5,611 nucleotides of DNA from Candidatus Dormiibacterota bacterium (GTDB taxonomy: Bacteria > Chloroflexota > Dormibacteria > Aeolococcales > Aeolococcaceae), in assembly GCA_027451645.1 (NCBI GenBank), contig DAIDIX010000130.1, forward strand, positions 1 through 5,611. The letters run 5' to 3'. The position numbers and the translations under genes were made by a program. The notes under the pieces are model-generated. The model did not search any database, had not been told where the DNA came from, and saw nothing but the letters and a program-made list of their open reading frames with translations. Shown here in pieces: positions 1-5,259 of the stretch. Position 1 is the stretch's first letter. The number at the start of each line of letters is the position of its first letter.

Positions 1-88
1 GAGGAAGATGGAGAGAGAGGATTCATCCCGATTGGGCAGCGCATTCGGAGAAACCGGAAAGGTATGGAGGAATGCGTCATGCGGATAG
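1..88 (+). other. Left edge: possible tail of an upstream gene
   Basis: All three forward frames are open across the first 78 bases, so no coding frame can be proved. The most natural reading is the second frame, open from the window edge to a TAG at 86-88. It would be the last codons of an upstream gene overlapping the pfkA start (79) by 10 bases, a common arrangement in operons. It also contains an ATG at 8, but nothing in the residues is recognisable. If true, pfkA would be co-transcribed with, and translationally coupled to, a gene outside the window. No promoter-like sequence stands out here. Confidence 0.2.
66..70 (+). promoter_or_regulatory. Ribosome-binding site of pfkA
   Basis: GGAGG lies 8 bases before the ATG at 79. 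It decides the start: an in-frame ATG at 64 lies just before this motif and would have no Shine-Dalgarno of its own. It would also add five residues ahead of the family's normal N-terminus (MRIGILTGGGDCPGLN). Confidence 0.75.
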
Positions 89-1098
89 GGATACTGACAG
101 GGGGCGGGGACTGTCCTGGACTCAATGCAGCACTTCATGCTGTGGTGCTCACTGCCATGGTGCACCATGACACGGTCATCGGATTCCATCATGGATGGCG
201 GGGCGTTGCGAATGGCGAGTTCGAGGAGCTGACCCGAACCCGTGTACGGGGCATCATTCAGCAGGGAGGCACTATCCTCGGGACAGCCAGGTTCCATCCC
301 CATGAGCATGAGGGTGCAGTGGAAGCTGTGCTGGCGACACTCAAGGCACAGAAGATTGATGCAGTCATTGTGCTTGGTGGGGACGGGACACTCAATGCCT
401 CGTTTGAGCTCACAAAACTGGGGGTCCCTGTCATCGGACTGCCGAAAACCATTGACAATGATGTGTCAGGAACGGAGCAGTGTCTTGGACACGATACTGC
501 AGTCGCAATAGCGACAGAGGCTATTGACCGGGTGCATACGACAGCAGAGAGCCATGACCGCCTCATGGTTGTCGAGGTCATGGGCAGGATGACAGGCTGG
601 ATTGCAGTCGAGAGCGGCATTGCAGCAGGCGCTGATGCAATTCTCATTCCGGAAAATCCTGTAACGATTGACAGTGTTGTGGATGCGCTCCAGCAGCGTC
701 ACCAGAGAGGAGCGAATTCCTCCATCGTTGTCGTTGCAGAGGGAGCCAGGGTAGGGAATACGGACATTGAGGAAGTGCCAACAGGCTGGCCACAGCTTGT
801 TGGGTCTCCTGTCGGAGCAGAGGTGAGCAGGACACTTGCGAAGAGGACAGGATTTGAGACCAGGCTCACTGTACTTGGCCATGTCCAGCGTGGAGGAGAA
901 CCCACTGCACGGGACCGCATCCTTGCTGCCAAGCTTGGAGGGGCTGCAGTCTCCTACCTGCATGAGGGACTGACAAACGTACTCATTGCAGGCATTGGAG
1001 ATGGCATCCGTCCCGTCCCACTCACGGAAGTCACGAAGGGCACGAGAACGGTACCTGAGGATCTTCGGCAGCTCGCACTGCTTCTCACTGTCGTGTAA
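79..1098 (+). CDS. pfkA: 6-phosphofructokinase (probably ATP-dependent, mixed G/K signature)
   Basis: A cytoplasmic glycolytic enzyme that phosphorylates fructose 6-phosphate to fructose 1,6-bisphosphate. It has 339 residues, normal for the bacterial PfkA family. Visible motifs (numbered from the ATG at 79): the N-terminal nucleotide loop GGGDCPGLN (8-16), GTAR (68-71), GGDGT (100-104), PKTIDND (122-128) with the catalytic Asp in TID (126), SHDR then VMGR (Arg161, Arg170) for the sugar phosphate, VAEGA (219-223) and GHVQRGG (267-273). Gly103 is the residue type of ATP-dependent enzymes, whereas Lys123 is typical of pyrophosphate-dependent ones. This Gly/Lys combination is known from actinobacterial ATP-PFKs such as that of Streptomyces, so ATP use is the better inference. 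A strong ribosome-binding site sets the start. The gene faces the SDR gene tail to tail. No intrinsic terminator with a T-run follows the stop. Confidence 0.95.
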   Translation: MRIGILTGGGDCPGLNAALHAVVLTAMVHHDTVIGFHHGWRGVANGEFEELTRTRVRGIIQQGGTILGTARFHPHEHEGAVEAVLATLKAQKIDAVIVLGGDGTLNASFELTKLGVPVIGLPKTIDNDVSGTEQCLGHDTAVAIATEAIDRVHTTAESHDRLMVVEVMGRMTGWIAVESGIAAGADAILIPENPVTIDSVVDALQQRHQRGANSSIVVVAEGARVGNTDIEEVPTGWPQLVGSPVGAEVSRTLAKRTGFETRLTVLGHVQRGGEPTARDRILAAKLGGAAVSYLHEGLTNVLIAGIGDGIRPVPLTEVTKGTRTVPEDLRQLALLLTVV

Positions 1099-1340
1099 GG
1101 TCCGCTCCCGATCGTCTGGGGACTGGAGTCAGGCCAGCAGGCGGAAGGTGTGGGACCAGAACACCCGAGAGGACAACGACACCGCTACACCCGATCCAAG
1201 CCGACTTCGTGTGCACCGCCCACGATATCACTGAACATCTCTCTTCGACGCTGCAGGAAGCATCGCTTTCGTGTCCCACGCCTTCCTTGCTTTCCATTCT
1301 CCCGCGAAATCCCGTGGAGTCAATGAGCACCGGGGTATTG
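1099..1340 (-). pseudogene. Possible decayed DDE-transposase fragment between convergent genes
   Basis: This 242-base gap separates the 3' ends of pfkA and the SDR gene and holds no intact gene. On the minus strand one frame reads VLIDSTGF near 1313-1336. This resembles the motif around the first catalytic Asp of several IS4/IS5-like transposases. About 30 residues further on it reads WAVHTKSAWIG, which resembles the strand after it (VVDTxSxxI). The rest of that frame matches no pattern I recognise, and parts of the pattern seem to jump frame, as in a decayed gene. The second Asp and the Glu of the triad are not visible, and no terminal inverted repeats were found. The stretch looks richer in CpG and poorer in GCA/GGA codons than the neighbouring genes. 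The call is tentative; it may be plain intergenic DNA. Confidence 0.27.
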
Positions 1341-2093
1341 TTACACAGCAGAGGCATTCCAGCTGGCAGGAAGCTCTGCCTCAGGGGTTCCTGGGGTCAG
1401 AACAATGTCTGTTTCTCCTGTGAGGAGTGCGCGGACAATGTGGCGTGCAACGAACTCGGGTGAGTGGCCAGCAGCAGCAAGCCCCGCACCTCGGGACTGG
1501 ACGCTGCCGTTCCGGAGGAGATTCTCGTGGAAATGGGTTCGTGTAAGGAAGGGGTAGATGAGGGATACAGCAATGCCATCTGCTGCACACTCAGCGCGGG
1601 CTGCCTGGGAGAGCATGTTGAGAGCAGCCTTCGAGGCAGCATAGCCACCAAAACCTGCTGGTATCATGCGGGTTGTGCCAGAGCTGATGTTGACGATGGC
1701 TCCATGATGAGCGCTGCGCATGTGGGGCAGCACTTCCTGCATGGCAATGAGCGGTCCAATGACATTGAGCTCGAAGATGGCACGGAGATCATCGGGGTCA
1801 ATAGCCTCGATGGGAGTGTGGAGCCCCTGGCCAGCATTGTTGATGAGTGCATCGATGTGGCCAAACTCCCCGATTGCCCGTGCAACGAGGTCATGGATGG
1901 AGGATGCGTCAGTCATGTCTGTCACGACTGCCATGCTGCCCGGAAGCCTGGCATGAAGCTCCTCGAGCGCACTGCGGTTCCTCGATGCAAGGATGACCCT
2001 GGCATGCGCCTCTCCAAGAAGCTCTGCTGTTGCCCTGCCAATGCCGCTTGAGGCACCAGTCACGATGATGGTTGAGGAGGATGTGATGTCCAT
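1341..2093 (-). CDS. Short-chain dehydrogenase/reductase (classical SDR)
   Basis: An NAD(P)-dependent oxidoreductase of the classical SDR family, 250 residues, the usual length; the substrate is unknown. Motifs in order: the Rossmann glycine motif TGASSGIG (12-19), an Arg in ASRN (38) after the second strand, which favours NADP(H), an acidic Asp59 before MTD, NNAG (85-88), the structural Asn110 (ELNVIG), the catalytic Ser138 in NISSG, and YxxxK (Tyr151, Lys155). The complete Asn-Ser-Tyr-Lys tetrad predicts an active enzyme. The usual PG after the sixth strand is replaced by IYPFLTRT (179-186), where Thr184 and Thr186 sit at the cofactor-binding position. The gene follows the DUF4328 gene after 9 bases and is probably its operon partner. 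The C-terminal tail ends right at the edge of the possible transposase remnant. The specific reaction cannot be assigned from sequence. Confidence 0.9.
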   Translation of the reverse strand: MDITSSSTIIVTGASSGIGRATAELLGEAHARVILASRNRSALEELHARLPGSMAVVTDMTDASSIHDLVARAIGEFGHIDALINNAGQGLHTPIEAIDPDDLRAIFELNVIGPLIAMQEVLPHMRSAHHGAIVNISSGTTRMIPAGFGGYAASKAALNMLSQAARAECAADGIAVSLIYPFLTRTHFHENLLRNGSVQSRGAGLAAAGHSPEFVARHIVRALLTGETDIVLTPGTPEAELPASWNASAV

Positions 2094-2096
2094 GAT

Positions 2097-2104
2097 CCCA
2101 TCCT
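2097..2104 (-). promoter_or_regulatory. Ribosome-binding site of the SDR gene, overlapping the upstream stop codon
   Basis: On the minus strand the sequence runs TAGGATGGGATCATG. The AGGA core begins inside the TAG stop of the DUF4328 gene (2105-2103) and sits 7 bases before the SDR ATG at 2093. This supports the chosen start and suggests translational coupling of the two genes. Confidence 0.55.
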
Positions 2105-2921
2105 ACGTCGCCTGGGGAGCAGCTGGTTCCTGGGGTGAATCCCTGCGGGCTTCGAGCTTTGCGACTGCATCGAGATGGTCTTCCGTGATGTGCGTGATGA
2201 GAAGGAGCCCTGCTGTGGCTACGATAATTCCGATCACGGCACTCTCAACAATCACAAACGGCAGGTACCGTTCCGGATCCCGGTAGTTCAGCAGTGCTAC
2301 TGCAACGGTGGGCAGAGCTGCAATTCCCTGGATCAGGTAGGCTGCCCAGAAAAGACCCTTCCACGGAGCACCCCTGTGGATTCCAGGACGGAAGCAGTCC
2401 TGGATGCAGAAGTACGGAAGAACGAAGTTGGCAAATGGTATGAGCCAGCTGAGGACTCCCCAGTATGGTCTGAAGGTTGCTGGATAGCCGAGCAGTGCAG
2501 CAGTATCCATGCTCCGGTACAGCCAGATGAAAAGGCATATCTCCACAGTGAGACTCACGAGATCAAAGAGATCAAGGAGCAGCTGGTAGCGGAAGAACGG
2601 GAATGCGGAGAATGCTGGGATTGCGGTGTGTGCTGATGGTGCAGTGTGCATGAGCGTGAGATCGAAGTGGAGTATCGAGCCGATGAACTCGAGCATGATC
2701 ACCTGGACTGCAATGACCATGATGGCAATGCCCACCATTGCCACGGTTCCCAGGGTTTTCGTGGTGTGGATCTTCTTCCGGAGGGAAGCGAGATCGAGGG
2801 ATGGTGGAGCAATGAGCGGATAGGTGTGGAGTGTCCACGTGCTTCCATCCCAGTATCGAAGCTGTGAGGGCTGCTGGGGATCCGGGTACCAGCCTTGGGG
2901 AGGGGGAGGAGTACTGCTCAT
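2103..2921 (-). CDS. Membrane protein with N-terminal DUF2510 motif and DUF4328 domain
   Basis: A 272-residue predicted inner-membrane protein of unknown function. Residues 8-32 carry the DUF2510 signature GWYPDP...LRYWDG..WT, a short, typically actinobacterial motif preceding membrane domains, after a Pro-rich start. A basic stretch (RKK, 48-50) precedes the hydrophobic segments at about 57-80, 114-135, 155-176, 187-211 and 222-243. The segment YWGVLSWLIPFANFVLPY (153-170) and the following IQDCFRPG fit the DUF4328 pattern of a W..P.an..P helix followed by a polar turn. The tail (246-272) is charged and Pro/Ala-rich, probably cytoplasmic. The frame stays open upstream to 3377, but that part is antisense to the secreted-protein gene and unlike any protein; the DUF2510 motif fixes the start at 2921. 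No Shine-Dalgarno precedes it, so it may be leaderless; GTG at 2924 is an alternative. It heads the operon with the SDR gene. Confidence 0.85.
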   Translation of the reverse strand: MSSTPPPPQGWYPDPQQPSQLRYWDGSTWTLHTYPLIAPPSLDLASLRKKIHTTKTLGTVAMVGIAIMVIAVQVIMLEFIGSILHFDLTLMHTAPSAHTAIPAFSAFPFFRYQLLLDLFDLVSLTVEICLFIWLYRSMDTAALLGYPATFRPYWGVLSWLIPFANFVLPYFCIQDCFRPGIHRGAPWKGLFWAAYLIQGIAALPTVAVALLNYRDPERYLPFVIVESAVIGIIVATAGLLLITHITEDHLDAVAKLEARRDSPQEPAAPQAT

Positions 2922-2927
2922 CACGAA

Positions 2928-2936
2928 AGAATACCA
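2928..2936 (-). promoter_or_regulatory. Candidate extended -10 promoter for the DUF4328-SDR operon
   Basis: On the minus strand the sequence reads TGGTATTCT: a TGn element directly before TATTCT (4 of 6 matches to TATAAT), ending 6 bases before the ATG at 2921. Transcription from it would begin at or very near the start codon, giving a leaderless mRNA, which would explain why no Shine-Dalgarno is present. No convincing -35 hexamer is found 16-18 bases upstream. Confidence 0.3.
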
Positions 2937-3015
2937 CTGGCAAGAACCAATTTCTGCACGATGTCCAGTTCCGGGGCAAAACGTGAGGGGTACGATACAG
3001 GGGGATACAGCCGAC

Positions 3016-3021
3016 AGGAGG
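3016..3021 (+). promoter_or_regulatory. Ribosome-binding site of the secreted repeat-peptidase gene
   Basis: A perfect AGGAGG lies 6 bases before the ATG at 3028. It fixes the start: the same frame is open back to an ATG at 2824, but that upstream part is antisense to the DUF2510 coding region and would bury the signal peptide 68 residues into the protein. Confidence 0.8.
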
Positions 3022-3027
3022 AACGGC

Positions 3028-5259
3028 ATGCTACGGAATCCTGTACGGGGGTGGAGAAGCCTTCTCCAGTGGTGCATGTGCTGTGCAGTCGTTCTCCTCG
3101 TCCTCGGTCTTGCACCGCCTGTACTGGCCCAGGACATCTCATCGCAGCTTCCACCAGCAGTGCCAGGAAATGGGGGAGTTGTCCTTGACGGCTTCGGAGG
3201 ACTGCATCCATTTGGGGGATACCACCTTGATACGTCTGGAGCTCCGTACTGGAGCGGCTTCGACATTGCACGGGCACTCCAGCTAATGCCAGGTGGAATG
3301 GGAGGATGGGTACTTGATGGGTATGGAGGAATCCACGCCTTTGGTGCAGCACCCCCCATCCAGACGCCCCGGTACATGCCAGGAGTTGATATCGCTCGGG
3401 ACCTTACGGTGTATCAGGGACCACATGGAGAGGCAGGATACATGCTTCTTGGAACAGGGCAGGTCCTGCCATTCGGCAGTGCGCCGGAGATTGCTGGCTA
3501 TCCGGTCTGGAACTTCGATGTTGCACGGGGACTGCTCATCTATTTCACGGATGGCGTGCCAACGGGGGGGATTGTCCTTGATGCATGGGGAGGACTCCAT
3601 CCTTTTGGAAGTGCACCAGCAGGACTTGGGCTCCCATATCACTGGGGGAGGGACACGTATGTGAAGCTTCATGCAGTGGGGTCCACAGTCTACGCAGTGG
3701 GAAGCTACGGGATCGTCACAGGAATCACGGGGAATGTCACTCCGAACTGGACAGGCTATGGTGACTGGGGAAACTGGAACATCATCCGGGACATTGTGCT
3801 TGCGGGTGCCTCGGGTGGCACAGGAGGCGAGCCATCGAGTCCTGGAGCGCTTGCAAGCTGGCAGGCCTGGACTGGCACAGCACCACCACCACCTTCCGGC
3901 ATCGACAACCCTGCGAATGGCAGCCAGCCTGGAGGAGTTGTTCTCGACAGCTTCGGGGGACTCCATCCATTTGGAGGCTTCCATCTCGACACATCCGGTG
4001 CTCCGTACTGGCCAGGTGTGGATGAGGCACGCTCCCTCGTTGTGAAGGCAGATGGCTCTGGAGGCTGGGAGCTTGATGCCACAGGAGTGATTCATGCGTT
4101 CGGGAATGCAGCAGCAGTCGCCTCTCCTGTCACCTGGCCAGGTGAGGATCTCGCACGCCAGATTGTGTGTACAGGGAGAGATGCGGATGGCAATGTGAGC
4201 TGCAGCACAGGATATCTTCTCGATGCATGGGGCGGAGTGCATCCATGGGGTGGAGCACCTCTGCTTCCGGATCCAAGGTACGTTGCAGGGACAGGCTGGG
4301 CTGCAGGACTTGCAGTCCATGTTGGTGGGAATGGAGTGCCTGATGGGCTCATGGTGCTCGCATCATCGGGAGCAGTGTTCACATCAGGTGATGCACCAGC
4401 ACTTCCAGCACTTCCTCCTGCATACCCGGGAAAGGACATGTATCTCCAGCTCAGTGGCTGGGGATCTGCTCCGTATGCAGTCATGGAATATGGCAAGGTT
4501 GCCGATCTCTCTGGAGGAATGCTCAGTCCGTACTGGAGTGGCTATGGTGACTGGGGCAGCTGGAATGTGCTGCGGGATGTCGTGCTTGCAGAGGTCGACA
4601 ACCCTTCACCATCCCCACAGCCAATGTCCGCCCAGGCAGCAGCAGCCTGGAAGAATGCTGCCTGGAATCTCATGCTTCCTGCTGCTCCAGTTCGTCAGGT
4701 GCTTCCCCTTGACTGCGAGGCAGCAGCCCTTGAGGTGGCCCTTGCTGATACGGGAAGCTCCATCTCACAGCTTTCACTGTATGCCTCAATGGCAAAGGAC
4801 CCGCGGCCACCGATAGTGGAAGGGGGAACCATCATCCAGTGGGGAGACCCGTATGGTGCCTTTGTGGGAAACGTGTACGGGAGTGAGCCAGCGTACACGG
4901 GATACGGTGTCTATGCACCAGAAATTGCACGGCTTGCAACTGCATTTGGACATCCTGCAACCTTTCTTCTTGGAGGAAGTCCTGACAGGGTGTTTGAGGA
5001 AGTTTCTGAGGGGCATCCAGTCATTGTCTGGACACTCACGACATTTGACCGGGAATCACCCCATCACTGGCTTGCCTGGGATGGGAACGTTGTGCCCTGG
5101 CTCGTTGGTGAGCATGCAGTCACTGTTGTCGGTGTCCACTATGCGAGCAGCACAATCACGGTAGCGAATCCGGAGACTGGCACGTTCATGACGTTCACCA
5201 TGGCATCGTTTGCATCATGGTGGCAGACATTTGGCAGCATGGCTGTCATTGTCACGTAG
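3028..5259 (+). CDS. Secreted protein: duplicated five-repeat (propeller-like) array plus C39-like cysteine peptidase
   Basis: 743 residues, predicted exported. Residues 1-34 form a signal peptide: Arg at 3, 7 and 10, a hydrophobic core at about 17-29 and a VLA|QD cleavage site. Residues 49-521 hold ten repeats of about 43 residues with the theme GGxVLDxxGGLHPFG...YWxGxDIARxL, in two arrays of five (49-259 and 302-521) separated by a Gly/Pro linker. Residues about 550-743 resemble the YvpB-like C39 peptidases (Peptidase_C39_2 type): nucleophile Cys563 in LDCEAAAL, WGDPYGAFVGN (605-615), GYGVY (625-629), GHPVIVW (662-668), catalytic His696 in EHAVTVVG and Asn714 in ANPETG as the likely third residue. 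The active site looks intact. It is probably released or wall-associated, since no LPXTG motif or C-terminal membrane anchor is seen. The substrate is unknown; binding of surface glycan or protein by the repeats is an inference. The gene is divergent from the DUF4328 operon and convergent with bipA. Confidence 0.9.
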   Translation: MLRNPVRGWRSLLQWCMCCAVVLLVLGLAPPVLAQDISSQLPPAVPGNGGVVLDGFGGLHPFGGYHLDTSGAPYWSGFDIARALQLMPGGMGGWVLDGYGGIHAFGAAPPIQTPRYMPGVDIARDLTVYQGPHGEAGYMLLGTGQVLPFGSAPEIAGYPVWNFDVARGLLIYFTDGVPTGGIVLDAWGGLHPFGSAPAGLGLPYHWGRDTYVKLHAVGSTVYAVGSYGIVTGITGNVTPNWTGYGDWGNWNIIRDIVLAGASGGTGGEPSSPGALASWQAWTGTAPPPPSGIDNPANGSQPGGVVLDSFGGLHPFGGFHLDTSGAPYWPGVDEARSLVVKADGSGGWELDATGVIHAFGNAAAVASPVTWPGEDLARQIVCTGRDADGNVSCSTGYLLDAWGGVHPWGGAPLLPDPRYVAGTGWAAGLAVHVGGNGVPDGLMVLASSGAVFTSGDAPALPALPPAYPGKDMYLQLSGWGSAPYAVMEYGKVADLSGGMLSPYWSGYGDWGSWNVLRDVVLAEVDNPSPSPQPMSAQAAAAWKNAAWNLMLPAAPVRQVLPLDCEAAALEVALADTGSSISQLSLYASMAKDPRPPIVEGGTIIQWGDPYGAFVGNVYGSEPAYTGYGVYAPEIARLATAFGHPATFLLGGSPDRVFEEVSEGHPVIVWTLTTFDRESPHHWLAWDGNVVPWLVGEHAVTVVGVHYASSTITVANPETGTFMTFTMASFASWWQTFGSMAVIVT
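3172..3804 (+). repeat. First five-repeat array of the secreted protein (codons 49-259)
   Basis: Five consecutive blade-like units at residues 49-91, 92-135, 136-179, 180-220 and 221-259. Units 1, 2 and 4 carry a clear LDxxGGxHxFG core; unit 3 keeps PFG and FDVAR; unit 5 is the most divergent and ends in GYGDWGNWNIIRD. The regular length of about 43 residues with paired short strands fits beta-propeller blades (inference). Confidence 0.8.
3931..4593 (+). repeat. Second five-repeat array of the secreted protein (codons 302-522)
   Basis: Five units at residues 302-344, 345-393, 394-439, 440-481 and 482-521 match the first array unit for unit. Unit 6 repeats unit 1 almost verbatim (LHPFGG, then HLDTSGAPYW), and unit 10 ends in GYGDWGSWNVLRD like unit 5. 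At the DNA level the two copies differ at many third positions, as expected of an old duplication kept by selection on the protein. Unit 7 has an extra loop bounded by Cys381 and Cys392. Confidence 0.8.

Larger units (their letters stand above)
2922..3027. promoter_or_regulatory. Divergent intergenic control region
   Basis: 106 bases separate the start codons of the DUF4328 gene (leftward) and the secreted peptidase gene (rightward), so promoters for both must lie here or overlap the coding ends. For the rightward gene the best -10-like hexamer is TACGAT at 2991-2996, but no good -35 sits at the usual distance. GATACAG occurs twice, at 2994-3000 and 3004-3010, a spacing of exactly 10 bases. 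The AGGAGG ribosome-binding site of the rightward gene is at 3016-3021. The presence of promoters is an inference from gene orientation; the exact elements are weakly supported. Confidence 0.5.

Noticed and set aside
466..963. 165-codon minus-strand open frame inside pfkA
   Set aside because: It is a shadow of a well-conserved pfkA frame, Cys-rich and without motifs.
79..1098. Calling the enzyme a pyrophosphate-dependent phosphofructokinase because of PKTIDND
   Set aside because: The GGDGT motif has Gly where PPi enzymes have Asp, and the same Gly/Lys pair is known in ATP-dependent actinobacterial enzymes.
1099..1200. Intrinsic terminator after pfkA (GGTGT/ACACC near 1147-1165)
   Set aside because: Only a five-pair stem with a nine-base loop and no T-run; too weak to annotate.
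1464..2051. 195-codon open frame on + antisense to the SDR gene
   Set aside because: The opposite strand encodes a complete SDR with all catalytic motifs; the + frame has no recognisable features.
2824..3027. Upstream start for the secreted-protein gene
   Set aside because: The extra 68 residues overlap the DUF2510 coding region in antisense and precede a perfect ribosome-binding site and a textbook signal peptide beginning at 3028.
2922..3377. Upstream extension of the DUF4328 gene's open frame (152 extra codons on the minus strand)
   Set aside because: It is antisense to the signal-peptide and first-repeat region of the secreted protein, has no domain-like sequence, and would place the DUF2510 motif far from the N-terminus.
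3283..4320. 345-codon open frame on the minus strand inside the secreted-protein gene
   Set aside because: It is rich in Cys, Pro, Arg and Trp without any motif and is the mirror of the repeat-coding sequence; the sense frame carries clear repeats and a peptidase domain.
3172..4593. CRISPR array or DNA-level tandem repeat in the repetitive stretch
   Set aside because: The repeats are protein-level, about 43 codons long and diverged at the DNA level, with no constant repeat/spacer structure.
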